Part shown: in pieces, positions 20,380 through 30,015 of the stretch | Position numbering within the stretch: the stretch's first letter is position 1 | Layout: the number at the start of each line of letters is the position of its first letter | Assembly (NCBI RefSeq): GCF_009938015.1 | Contig: NZ_AP021884.1 | Span: forward strand, 806,001 to 870,000 | Direction: 5' to 3' | DNA: 64,000 nucleotides | DNA from: Sulfuriferula plumbiphila | Lineage (GTDB): Bacteria; Pseudomonadota; Gammaproteobacteria; Burkholderiales; Sulfuriferulaceae | Translations under genes and position numbers: made by a program | Notes under the pieces: model-generated | What the model was told of the DNA's origin: nothing | Seen by the model: the letters and a program-made list of their open reading frames with translations, nothing else | Databases searched by the model: none

Positions 20380-21118
20380 GACTGCTGGTTATGCGCTGAC
20401 GCCTGGTTTCATACAGGCAGATGCCCGCCGACACCGACACGTTAAGGCTTTCCACCGTACCGTACATGGGGATTTTCACCAGCACGTCGCAGTGCTCGCG
20501 GGTGAGGCGACGCAGGCCGCCACCTTCGGCTCCCAGCACCCAGGCGACGGAGCCGCCGACACCGGCTGCCGGCAATTCGGTTTGCGCTGCGCCATCGGCA
20601 CCGACGATCGTCACGCCATATTCCTTGACGTCGCGCAGCGCGCGGGCGAGGTTGGTGACGGTGAGGTAGGGCACGGTGTCTGCTGCGCCGCAGGCTACTT
20701 TGGCCACGGTGGGGGTGAGGCCGACGGCGCGGTCCTTGGGCGCGATTACGGCGTTGGCGCCCATCGCATCAGCCACGCGCAGACAGGCGCCGAGGTTGTG
20801 CGGATCCTGCACGCCGTCGAGCACCAGCAACAGCAGGTCGCCTTGCAGGCCTTCGAGCACTTCATCCACGTGGCGCGGCTGTTGCACCATCGTCACGCGC
20901 GCGGCAATGCCCTGGTGGCGCGGGCCGCCGGCGATGCCGTCGAGGCGCTTGCCGTCCACTTGCAAGACACGGACGCCAAGGGTTTTGGCGTGTTCCAGCA
21001 GCTCGCGCGCGCGTCCATCCTGGCGCGCAGCATCCACGAAAATTTCCTCGACACTGGCTGGGTTCTGGCGCAGACGTGAGGTCACGGCGTGGAAACCGTA
21101 GATCAATATACCGGCCAT
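20369..21118 (-). CDS. rlmB: 23S rRNA (guanosine-2251-2'-O)-methyltransferase
   Basis: SpoU-class (knotted SPOUT) enzyme that methylates G2251 in the ribosomal P-loop. 249 residues. The N-terminal substrate-binding domain (about 1-75, YGFHAVTSRLRQNP) precedes the SPOUT domain with its three motifs: LDGVQDPHNLGACLRVADAMG, AWVLGAEGGGLRRLT and IPMYGTVESLNVSVSAGICLYE. The ATG follows the rnr TAA without a gap (TAAATG). The rnr-rlmB pair is conserved across proteobacteria. Confidence 0.96.
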   Translation of the reverse strand: MAGILIYGFHAVTSRLRQNPASVEEIFVDAARQDGRARELLEHAKTLGVRVLQVDGKRLDGIAGGPRHQGIAARVTMVQQPRHVDEVLEGLQGDLLLLVLDGVQDPHNLGACLRVADAMGANAVIAPKDRAVGLTPTVAKVACGAADTVPYLTVTNLARALRDVKEYGVTIVGADGAAQTELPAAGVGGSVAWVLGAEGGGLRRLTREHCDVLVKIPMYGTVESLNVSVSAGICLYETRRQRITSSHDQ

Positions 21119-23464
21119 TTAGTGCGTTCCCTTGCTGGATTTGCGACGCCGGCGCAATTTTTTCGCCGGCTCGCTGGTTGCGGCAGCCGATTGGGTGTGG
21201 GATGGTTTACCGGCAGCTGATTTTTTGGGCTGTTTGCTGCCGCCATGGGACTGGTCTTGCACCGCTGTCTGGGTGGGACGGCTAGCGCCGGCCAGGGTGA
21301 AATCAATGCGTGCGGTATCCAGACTCACGCGTACGATTTTCACCTGTACCCGGTCGCCCATGCGATAGCGCGTGCCGGTGCGCTCGCCCAGAATCTGGTG
21401 ACGCGCCTTGTCGAAGTGGAAGTAATCGCTGCCCAGTTCGGAGATGTGCACCAGGCCTTCCACGTAGATGTCGTCGAGTGCCACAAAAATGCCGAAGCCG
21501 GTCACGCTGGAAATGGTGCCGGGGAATTCCTCGCCGACCCGATCCTGCATGTAGAAGCACTTCAGCCAGGCTTCCACGTCGCGGGTGGCGTCGTCGGCAC
21601 GGCGCTCGGTCATCGAGCAGTGTCCGCCCAGTTCCACCCAGTTGCCGGGCTGGTATTTTTCGCCATTCAGTGCGGCCTTGATGGCGCGGTGGATGAGCAG
21701 ATCGGGATAGCGCCGGATGGGCGAAGTGAAGTGGGTGTAATGTTCATAAGCCAGGCCGAAGTGGCCGACACTGTCCGGGCTGTATACCGCCTGCTGCAGA
21801 GAGCGCAGCATCACGGTTTGCAGCAGGGCGGCATCGGGGCGGCCTTTGATTTTTTCCAGCAGGGCGGCGTAGTCCCTGGCCTGCGGGTCATCGCCGCCAC
21901 CCAGCGCAAAGCCGAATTCGGTCAGAAATTCACGCAATGCGGCGAGTTTTTCCGGGGTGGGGCCTGCGTGTATGCGGTACAGCGCGGGCTGTTTTTTCTT
22001 TTGCAGGAAATCCGACGCACACACGTTGGCAGCCAGCATGCATTCTTCAATCAGGCGGTGGGCATCGTTACGCGTGACCGGGACGATGCGCTCGATTTTT
22101 TTCTCGTCGTTGAAAATCATCTGCGTTTCCAGCGTCTCGAAATCAATCGCGCCACGCCGCCCGCGTGCTTTCAACAGCACTTTGAACAGCGTGTAGAGGT
22201 CGTTGAGTTGCGGCAACAGGTCGCCGTGGGCACCGGCGTTTTGCGGGTGTTGCAGCCAGTCCCACACCTGGTTGTAGGTAAGGCGCGCGTGCGAGTACAT
22301 CACGGCGGGGTAGAAGCGGTATTCCTTCACCGCGCCGAGCGCGCCGATTTGCATGTCACACACCATGCATAGCCGCTCAACCTGCGGGTTGAGCGAGCAC
22401 AGGCCGTTGGACAGTTCCTCCGGCAGCATGGGAATAACGCGCCGCGGGAAATACACCGAATTGCCGCGATTGTAGGCCTCCGCATCGAGCGGATCGCCGG
22501 GCTGTACATAGTGCGACACGTCGGCGATCGCCACCACCAGGCGGAAGCCTTTGCCTTGCGGCTCGCAATAGACCGCGTCGTCGAAATCGCGTGCGGTTTC
22601 GCCGTCGATGGTCACCAGTGGCAGGTGACGGATGTCTTCGCGCCCGGCATGGTCTTTTTTGAGCACTTTCCTGGGCAGTTTCCTGGCGATTTTTTCCACG
22701 GCCTCGGGGAAGATATAGGGCAGGGAATGCTTGCGCAGTGCGATTTCGATTTCCATGCCGGGGTCGGCGTAGCTGCCCAGTACTTCCACCACGCGTCCCA
22801 TGGGTTTGGCGTATTTGGCGGGCTGCTCGATGATCTCAACCGTGACTACCTGGCCGGTCTGAGCGCTGCCTTCATTGCCGGGGGGGATGAGAATGTCCTG
22901 AGTGATGCGCTTGTTTTCCGGGGACACCAGCATGATGCCGTGCTCCACCAGCAGGCGCCCGACGATGTGGGTGTTGGCGCGTTCCAGCACTTCGACTATC
23001 TTGCCTTCGCGCCGCCCGCGCCGATCCACGCCGATTTCGCGCGCCATGACGCGGTCGCCGTGCATGGCTTTCTGCATTTCACGCGACGACAGAAACAGAT
23101 CGTCGCTGCCGTCGTCAGGTGAAAGGAAGCCAAAACCATCGGGGTGACCTTCGACGCGGCCTTTGATCAGGTCGAGTTTTTCCACTACGCAAAGGTCACC
23201 GCGCCGGTTCTGCATCAACTCGCCATCGCGCTCCATGGCACGCAGGCGGCGTGCAAACAGGTCGATCTCGTCGGGGGTGATATCGAGTAGTTCAGCCAGT
23301 GTTTCCGGCTGCAGCGGCGCCCCCTGCTGGCGCAATACGTCCATGATGAATTCGCGGCTGGGCAGGGGGTGCTCGTAGCGTTCGCGTTCGCGCTCCAGAT
23401 TTGGATCAGTCGCGCGCAGGCCGGTATGGGGCGTGGTTTCGGCTTGTGCCGTGGGTTTTTTCAT
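21119..23464 (-). CDS. rnr: Ribonuclease R
   Basis: 3'-5' exoribonuclease of the RNase II family that degrades structured RNA and takes part in tmRNA and rRNA quality control. 781 residues (E. coli 813). In order: an N-terminal winged helix (about 35-95), cold-shock domains (about 105-250, with GFGFLSPDDGSDDLFLS), the RNB catalytic domain (DFDDAVYC with the metal-binding Asp cluster, then VAIADVSHYVQPGDPLD and RNGNSVYFP-like residues), an S1 domain (FPGTISSVTGFGIFVALDDIYVEGLVHISEL) and a Lys/Arg-rich tail ending KKLRRRRKSSKG. The start at 23464 has AAGGA upstream and overlaps the -35 box of the tRNA promoter on the other strand. Confidence 0.97.
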   Translation of the reverse strand: MKKPTAQAETTPHTGLRATDPNLERERERYEHPLPSREFIMDVLRQQGAPLQPETLAELLDITPDEIDLFARRLRAMERDGELMQNRRGDLCVVEKLDLIKGRVEGHPDGFGFLSPDDGSDDLFLSSREMQKAMHGDRVMAREIGVDRRGRREGKIVEVLERANTHIVGRLLVEHGIMLVSPENKRITQDILIPPGNEGSAQTGQVVTVEIIEQPAKYAKPMGRVVEVLGSYADPGMEIEIALRKHSLPYIFPEAVEKIARKLPRKVLKKDHAGREDIRHLPLVTIDGETARDFDDAVYCEPQGKGFRLVVAIADVSHYVQPGDPLDAEAYNRGNSVYFPRRVIPMLPEELSNGLCSLNPQVERLCMVCDMQIGALGAVKEYRFYPAVMYSHARLTYNQVWDWLQHPQNAGAHGDLLPQLNDLYTLFKVLLKARGRRGAIDFETLETQMIFNDEKKIERIVPVTRNDAHRLIEECMLAANVCASDFLQKKKQPALYRIHAGPTPEKLAALREFLTEFGFALGGGDDPQARDYAALLEKIKGRPDAALLQTVMLRSLQQAVYSPDSVGHFGLAYEHYTHFTSPIRRYPDLLIHRAIKAALNGEKYQPGNWVELGGHCSMTERRADDATRDVEAWLKCFYMQDRVGEEFPGTISSVTGFGIFVALDDIYVEGLVHISELGSDYFHFDKARHQILGERTGTRYRMGDRVQVKIVRVSLDTARIDFTLAGASRPTQTAVQDQSHGGSKQPKKSAAGKPSHTQSAAATSEPAKKLRRRRKSSKGTH

Positions 23465-23491
23465 TGACAAGTATCCTTGTTCATTTATAAT
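23464..23491 (+). promoter_or_regulatory. Consensus sigma-70 promoter for tRNA-Leu
   Basis: TTGACA (23464-23469) and TATAAT (23486-23491) are both perfect consensus hexamers with a 16-bp spacer. Transcription would begin near 23498, a few bases before the tRNA at 23505. The -35 box touches the rnr start codon on the opposite strand. Confidence 0.9.
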
Positions 23492-23504
23492 GCGCGTCTT
23501 TCCA

Positions 23505-23591
23505 GCCCAGATGGCGGAATTGGTAGACGCACATGGTTCAGGTCCATGCGGTGGCAACACTGTGGAGGTTCGAGTCCTCTTCTGGGCACCA
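23505..23591 (+). tRNA. tRNA-Leu (anticodon CAG)
   Basis: 87 nt with the CCA end encoded. The acceptor stem pairs GCCCAGA (23505-23511) with TCTGGGC (23581-23587). The anticodon arm CATGG-TTCAGGT-CCATG gives anticodon CAG, reading CUG. A long variable arm and the T-loop GGTTCGAGTCC are as expected for a class II leucine tRNA. It has its own consensus promoter and terminator. Confidence 0.96.
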
Positions 23592-23608
23592 GATTAGCAG
23601 TACACCAA

Positions 23609-23646
23609 ACACAAAAGGGCAGCGCCAGCTGCCCTTTTGTGTTTTC
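23609..23646 (+). terminator. Terminator of tRNA-Leu
   Basis: ACACAAAAGGGCAGC (23609-23623), loop GCCA, then GCTGCCCTTTTGTGT (23628-23642) and more Ts. A perfect 15-bp stem lies 18 bp after the tRNA. Confidence 0.93.
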
Positions 23647-23724
23647 CTGTAGCGCCAGTCCGAATTCAGTCATTCGTATTGCCTTGAATGCCGTATCCGT
23701 ATGGGACGAATACGGCGTTGTAGT

Positions 23725-25044
<1,320 letters not shown>

Positions 25045-26202
25045 TTATTTTGCCAGAGGGACGACTTCCCATTCGCCCTTGTTGTCGAGCAATATGCGGT
25101 CGCAGTTGAGTTCACTGCGATCCGCTTCGTGGCCGGGCAGTTCGACGACTACAATTTCACCGCTGCTGCGCAGCTGCTGAATTTTCTCCGCCAGTCTGGC
25201 GTTTTTGAGGTAGGGTGCGAGGATGCCTTTTGTGCCTGGTGCGCGCCAGAACTGCGTGGCAATTTCGCGCAGGTCCAGGCTAAACCCGGTGGCGGGACGT
25301 GCGCGACCAAACGATTTTCCGACCTCGTCATAGCGCCCGCCCTGTGCCAGCACGCTGGTATGACTGCCGGCATAGGCGGAGAACACCACGCCGCTGTGGT
25401 AGTGGTAGCCGCGCAGTTCGGCCAGGTCAATGGTGATTCTGGCGCTGCCTTTGAGTTCATTTGCGATGGCGCGCAATTGTTCCAGTGCCTGGGTGATTTC
25501 CAGACTGCTGGGCAGAATGCGGAATGCTTCGTCGAGCACCTCCAGCCCCCCATAGAGCGTGGGCAGCGCGATAAATGCGGCGCGGGTTGCCTCGTCCATA
25601 CCATGCGTCAAATCACGGATGGCCGGGGTATCTTTGGCCTGCAATGCCTGAAACAGGGCGGTTTCTTTTTCCGCCGGCACGTGCCCATAAGCCATCAGCC
25701 CGCTGAATACACCGACATGGCCAATATCCAGATAGAGGTCGCCGACGCCGGCCAGGGTCAATGCTTCCAGCATCAGGCGCTGGATTTCCACGTCCGCCTC
25801 GTAGCTGCTGTGACCGTAAAGCTCGGCACCTACTTGCAGCAGTTCACGCGAGCGATTCATGCCCTCGGGCAGGGTGTGCACAACCACACCGGCGTAGCAC
25901 AGGCGCGTCACGCCCTGATGATTGAGCAGGTGTGCGTCGATTCGTGCCACCTGCGGGGTGATGTCGGCGCGTAAACCCATCATGCGCCCGGACAGCTGGT
26001 CCACCAGCTTGAAGGTGCGCGTGTCGAGGTCGCTGCCGGTACCCGTGAGCAGGGATTCCAGATACTCCAGCATGGGCGGGGTGACCAGCTGGTAGCCGTG
26101 GGTGCGGAACAGATTGAGGGTACTGAGGCGCAGGTATTCCAGGCGCCAGGCGACCGGCGGCAGCAGGTCTTCGATATATTCAGGTAATAGCCAGTTATGC
26201 AT
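25045..26202 (-). CDS. hisZ: ATP phosphoribosyltransferase regulatory subunit
   Basis: HisRS-like paralogue without tRNA charging activity that forms the histidine-synthesis enzyme with short-form HisG. 385 residues. The class II synthetase fold is seen in PPVAWRLEYLRLSTLNLFRTHGYQLVTPPMLEY, FKLVDQLSGRMMGLRADITPQVARI and VLAQGGRYDEVG. The anticodon-binding domain of true HisRS is replaced by a short C-terminal region. A true hisS lies at 36.5-37.7 kb, which supports the HisZ reading. The ATG at 26202 is chosen over a TTG at 26217. The 5' end overlaps the DUF2065 gene by 8 bp. Confidence 0.95.
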   Translation of the reverse strand: MHNWLLPEYIEDLLPPVAWRLEYLRLSTLNLFRTHGYQLVTPPMLEYLESLLTGTGSDLDTRTFKLVDQLSGRMMGLRADITPQVARIDAHLLNHQGVTRLCYAGVVVHTLPEGMNRSRELLQVGAELYGHSSYEADVEIQRLMLEALTLAGVGDLYLDIGHVGVFSGLMAYGHVPAEKETALFQALQAKDTPAIRDLTHGMDEATRAAFIALPTLYGGLEVLDEAFRILPSSLEITQALEQLRAIANELKGSARITIDLAELRGYHYHSGVVFSAYAGSHTSVLAQGGRYDEVGKSFGRARPATGFSLDLREIATQFWRAPGTKGILAPYLKNARLAEKIQQLRSSGEIVVVELPGHEADRSELNCDRILLDNKGEWEVVPLAK

Positions 26203-26392
26203 GGGAGTGAGATGCAAGCAGGATTATCAAACCGCCGAGCATAGACGCGAGCCCCACGAAGCGCAACTGGCCATCGTGCGGCACGATCATCTTGCGAAAC
26301 GTCTCATGCCATAAATTGGGTGGCTGTAGCGGCAGCGCGCCTTCCAGCACCCGTTTCAGTGCGATTGCTGCCGGGAGCTTGCCACTGCTCAT
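26195..26392 (-). CDS. DUF2065 (YjeT-like) small membrane protein
   Basis: 65 residues with EGALPLQPPNLWHETFRKM, then LRFVGLASMLGGLIILLASH, a C-terminal transmembrane helix. This is the DUF2065 family, regularly found between hflC and hisZ or purA. The N-terminal hydrophobic segment usual in the family is weak here (MSSGKLPAAIALKRVL). The function is unknown. It starts 3 bp after the hflC stop and overlaps hisZ. Confidence 0.85.
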   Translation of the reverse strand: MSSGKLPAAIALKRVLEGALPLQPPNLWHETFRKMIVPHDGQLRFVGLASMLGGLIILLASHSHA

Positions 26393-26395
26393 CGC

Positions 26396-27268
26396 CTATT
26401 TGCCCGCATTGGGTGATTTCATGTATTTAAAGAAGGCGTTGTTAGGCTCGAGTACCAGCACGTCACTCTTGCTCTTGAAGCTCTGGCGGTACGCATCCAT
26501 GCTGCGATAGAAGGCGTAGAACTCGGGATTCTTCGAGTAGGCGGTGGCGTAGATGGTGCTGGCCCTGGCATCGCCCTCGCCCTTGATGGCCTGGGCGTCG
26601 CGGTAGGCGTTGGCGATGATCACCTGACGTTGGCGGTCGGCGTCGGCCTTGATTTTCTCGGCTTCTGCGGAGCCGGTGGAACGCAGTTCGTTGGCCACGC
26701 GTTTGCGTTCCGCTTCCATGCGCCGGTACACCGATTCACTGACTTCCTGCGGCAGATCCACGTGTTTGAGGCGCACATCCAGCACCTGCACGCCGATCTT
26801 GCGCGCATCCTGGTCGGCTTTCTGGCGCAGCGTGGCCATGATCTGATCACGTTCACCCGATACCACGTCATGCACGCTGCGTTTGCCGAACTCGGCGCGC
26901 AACCCATCGTTGATGGTCTGCTGCAGGCGCGTCTGGGCACGTGTTTCATCGCCACCGACGCTGACGTAATACTGTCTGATGTCAATAATGCGCCATTTGG
27001 CAAAGTAATCCACCAGCACGTTTTTCTTTTCCGAGGTGATGAAACGATCTGGCTCGGCCGGGTCAAGGGTAAGCACGCGGGTATCGAAATAACGCACGTT
27101 CTGCACCAGTGGCAGCTTGAAATACAGGCCAGGCTGTTTGTCCACGGCGACGACTTCACCTAGCTGGAATACCATCGCATTCTGGCGCTGATCCACGGTA
27201 TACATGGTGAGGCTGGCCAGTATCAGGATAACCAGCACGGCTACGATCAGGATATTGAAATGTTTCAT
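26396..27268 (-). CDS. hflC: HflC, SPFH/band-7 membrane protein
   Basis: Inner-membrane partner of HflK; the HflKC complex encloses and modulates the FtsH protease. 290 residues: an N-terminal transmembrane helix (FNILIVAVLVILILASLTMYTV), then the SPFH domain (about 20-190, VDQRQNAMVFQLGEVVAVDKQPGLYFKLP) and a coiled-coil stretch rich in Arg, Glu and Ala (ESVYRRMEAERKRVANELRSTG). The 5' end overlaps the hflK stop by 4 bp (ATGA). Confidence 0.96.
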   Translation of the reverse strand: MKHFNILIVAVLVILILASLTMYTVDQRQNAMVFQLGEVVAVDKQPGLYFKLPLVQNVRYFDTRVLTLDPAEPDRFITSEKKNVLVDYFAKWRIIDIRQYYVSVGGDETRAQTRLQQTINDGLRAEFGKRSVHDVVSGERDQIMATLRQKADQDARKIGVQVLDVRLKHVDLPQEVSESVYRRMEAERKRVANELRSTGSAEAEKIKADADRQRQVIIANAYRDAQAIKGEGDARASTIYATAYSKNPEFYAFYRSMDAYRQSFKSKSDVLVLEPNNAFFKYMKSPNAGK

Positions 27269-28440
27269 GGCCGATCCTCCCGATCACGGCTGCGGAAGGT
27301 ATTGCGCGAGTGGCTGTCGTCCTGAGTGGTGGGTGCCGTGCCGGGCTTGGGTGTGGTATCCAGCATGACCGGCGCGGGGGAAGTGCCCTGACCGGACATG
27401 TGCATCAGCTTGTCGAGTGGCAGATAAAGCAGGTTATTGCCGCCTTTGCTGCTGTCTACCAGCACCTTGGTGGTATTCGACAATACCTGCTGCATCATGT
27501 CCTGATACATGCGCTCACGCGTTACCACCGGCGCCTTGCTGTATTCCACCAGTATCTGCTTGAAGCGGCTGGCATCGCCTTCGGCATTGGCAATCACCGA
27601 CTGCTTGTAGCCAGCAGCCTCTTCAGCCAGGCGTGCGGCCATGCCGCGTGCTTTGGGAATGACATCATTGGCATAAGCCTGACCTTCGCTCTTCAGACGT
27701 TCGCGATCCTGCCCGGCTTTTACCGCGTCATCGAATGCGCCTTGCACTTCCTGGGGAGGCTGTGCATTCTGCATGGTGACCTTGCTGATACTGATGCCTG
27801 TCTTGTAACGATCGAGCGCATCCTGGATATGCCTGGTGGCGCGGGCAGCGACATCGGCGCGGCCTTCGTAGAGTACATAATCCATCTTGCTCTTGCCCAC
27901 GATTTCGCTCATTACACTTTCGGCAACCTGGCGTACAGCATCATCCGGGGAGCGGTTGTTGAACAGGTAATCTTCCGGGTCTTTCAGGGTGTATTGCACG
28001 GCGAACTGGATGTCGATGATGTTTTCGTCATCGGTGAGCATCAGCGATTCTTTCAACATCTTGTTTTTGACGTTGTTGCGATAGCCGATTTCCACGGTAC
28101 GCACCTGCTCGATATTCACTACCTGTACGCTCTCAATCGGCCACGGCAAATGCCAGTTGGGACCGGGCTGGGTGGTTTCGATAAATTTGCCGAAACGGAG
28201 TACCACGCCACGCTCGCCGGTATTCACAATGTAAAACCCGCTGGCCAGCCACACTGCGACGATGATCGCTGCCACAATGCCCAGACCGGCAGCCCCGAAG
28301 CCATTCGGGCCGGAATTGCCGCCGGGCGTTTTTCTGCCGCCAAACAAGCCCTTGAGCCTGGCGGTAAAGCGTCGCCAAAGCTCATCCAGATCCGGCGGTC
28401 CTTCGTTTTTTTTGCCCCATTGTGGGTCGTTCCAAGCCAT
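27265..28440 (-). CDS. hflK: HflK, SPFH/band-7 membrane protein
   Basis: Partner of HflC in the FtsH-modulating complex. 391 residues. A Gly-rich cytoplasmic N-terminus (MAWNDPQWGKKNEGPPDLDEL, then GLFGGRKTPGGNSGPNG) precedes the transmembrane helix (LGIVAAIIVAVWLASGFYIV) and the SPFH domain (VNTGERGVVLRFGKFIETTQPGPNWHLP). The C-terminal tail is Thr/Pro/Asp-rich. Translation is coupled to hflC, and hflX lies 4 bp upstream. Confidence 0.96.
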   Translation of the reverse strand: MAWNDPQWGKKNEGPPDLDELWRRFTARLKGLFGGRKTPGGNSGPNGFGAAGLGIVAAIIVAVWLASGFYIVNTGERGVVLRFGKFIETTQPGPNWHLPWPIESVQVVNIEQVRTVEIGYRNNVKNKMLKESLMLTDDENIIDIQFAVQYTLKDPEDYLFNNRSPDDAVRQVAESVMSEIVGKSKMDYVLYEGRADVAARATRHIQDALDRYKTGISISKVTMQNAQPPQEVQGAFDDAVKAGQDRERLKSEGQAYANDVIPKARGMAARLAEEAAGYKQSVIANAEGDASRFKQILVEYSKAPVVTRERMYQDMMQQVLSNTTKVLVDSSKGGNNLLYLPLDKLMHMSGQGTSPAPVMLDTTPKPGTAPTTQDDSHSRNTFRSRDREDRP

Positions 28441-28444
28441 GGTT

Positions 28445-29602
28445 TTAATCCAGTTCTGGATGATATTCGTTGTTGATGATGGCGGTGCTCAATTGCGGGG
28501 CTGCAGGCTCGCGGTGGCGCTGCGACATTTGCGTCAGCACATCACGCAACGCGGTAATGCCTGCGCCGGTTTTGGCGCTCACTCTGATGCGCGTAATGTT
28601 ACCATACTCATCCTGCTCGACGCCGGGTTCTATCGTACCCAGGTCAATCTTGTTCATTACCAGAATTTGCGGTACGTGCAGCGCGCCGATTTCTGCCAGC
28701 ACCTTGTTGACCTCGGCGATCTGCTTGTCGCGATTCGGGCTGCCGGCATCCACCACGTGCAGCAGCAGGTCGGCCTGGATGGTTTCTTCCAGGGTGGCGC
28801 GAAAACTCTCCACCAAAGTATGCGGTAGCCGGGTGATGAAACCGACTGTATCGGACAGCACGATTTCGCCTGCATTGGGCAGATACAGCTGGCGCGTGGT
28901 GGTATCAAGGGTGGCGAACAGCTGGTCGGCGGCATAACTGCCGGCGTGGGTAAGCGTGTTGAACAGCGTGGATTTGCCTGTATTGGTATAGCCCACCAGC
29001 GACACTGACATGACCCGGCCACGACTGCGCGCACGGCGCTGTATGGTGCGCTGGCGATGCTGCTTGGCCAACCGGTCCTTTAATAGCTTGACACGCTTGC
29101 CAATCAGGCGGCGGTCGGTTTCCAGCTGGGTTTCACCCGGGCCGCGCAGGCCGACGCCGCCTTTCTGGCGTTCCAGGTGAGTCCAGCCGCGTACCAGGCG
29201 CGTGGAAATGTGCCCGAGCTGGGCGAGCTCGATTTGCAGCTGAGCTTCAGCACTCTGCGCGCGGCGCGCAAAAATATCCAGAATCAGGCTGGTGCGGTCC
29301 ACCACCCGGCACTCCAGCAGCTTTTCCAGGTTGCGCTCCTGGGCGGGGGACAGGGCATGGTTGAAAATCACCACACCGGCGTCGGTGGCGCGCACCATGG
29401 TGGCGATTTCATCCACTTTGCCACTGCCGGCGAATAGCGCGGCGTCAGGCCGGGCACGGCGCCCTTCGATCAGCCCTGCCACATCGAGCTGGGCACTTTC
29501 AGCCAGGCGCTGCAATTCTTCCACGCTGTCGGCGTAATCCGGCTCGCCAAAATCCAGGCTGGCCAGCACCACGCGCTCGCTACCGGCATGACGTTCAAAC
29601 AT
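28445..29602 (-). CDS. hflX: GTPase HflX
   Basis: Ribosome-associated GTPase that splits stalled 70S ribosomes under stress. 385 residues. The N-terminal HflX domain (about 10-180: DYADSVEELQRLAESA, LFAGSGKVDEIA and FNHALSPAQERNLE) is followed by the linker GGVGLRGPGETQLETDRRLI and the G domain (about 200-360: G1 GYTNTGKSTL, G3 DTVGFI, G4 NKID). The ATG at 29602 (MFERHAG) is chosen; a TTG at 29617 is possible. The hfq-hflX-hflK-hflC order is standard. Confidence 0.96.
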   Translation of the reverse strand: MFERHAGSERVVLASLDFGEPDYADSVEELQRLAESAQLDVAGLIEGRRARPDAALFAGSGKVDEIATMVRATDAGVVIFNHALSPAQERNLEKLLECRVVDRTSLILDIFARRAQSAEAQLQIELAQLGHISTRLVRGWTHLERQKGGVGLRGPGETQLETDRRLIGKRVKLLKDRLAKQHRQRTIQRRARSRGRVMSVSLVGYTNTGKSTLFNTLTHAGSYAADQLFATLDTTTRQLYLPNAGEIVLSDTVGFITRLPHTLVESFRATLEETIQADLLLHVVDAGSPNRDKQIAEVNKVLAEIGALHVPQILVMNKIDLGTIEPGVEQDEYGNITRIRVSAKTGAGITALRDVLTQMSQRHREPAAPQLSTAIINNEYHPELD

Positions 29603-29685
29603 GGAAACGCACCACAATAATTTTAATTTTGGCCAGACCGCAGGCTACCAGCGGATACGTCTGGTGGCGGTCAGGCCGGGAGGAT

Positions 29686-29925
29686 TTATTCAGCGCCTTG
29701 TTCCGGACGAAGGTTGACCGCGCGTGCCGGCACCACGGTGGAAATGGCGTGTTTGTATACCATCTGTGTCACCGCGTTTTTGAGCAGTACAACGTATTGG
29801 TCAAACGACTCGATATGCCCCTGCAGCTTGATGCCATTCACCAGGTAGATGGAGACCGGCACGTGTTCCTTGCGCAGGGCGTTGAGGAAGGGGTCCTGCA
29901 GCAATTGACCCTTGGATACGCTCAT
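29686..29925 (-). CDS. hfq: RNA chaperone Hfq
   Basis: Hexameric Sm-like protein that pairs small RNAs with mRNAs. 79 residues: [27 protein letters not shown] (Sm1) and the Sm2 motif YKHAIS with VVPAR. The C-terminal tail is short, as in many betaproteobacteria. GGGAG lies upstream of the ATG. It is the first gene of the hfq-hflX-hflKC run; the next gene upstream on the strand is a GGDEF/EAL gene, 90 bp away. Confidence 0.98.
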   Translation of the reverse strand: MSVSKGQLLQDPFLNALRKEHVPVSIYLVNGIKLQGHIESFDQYVVLLKNAVTQMVYKHAISTVVPARAVNLRPEQGAE

Positions 29926-30015
29926 TTTTATGTACTCCCAAGCTTATTGGATATCAGTTGATTATGCGGTGAAGCTGCGCATCGGGCAAATTATGGGAAA
30001 TTGCTGATGTGCAGG

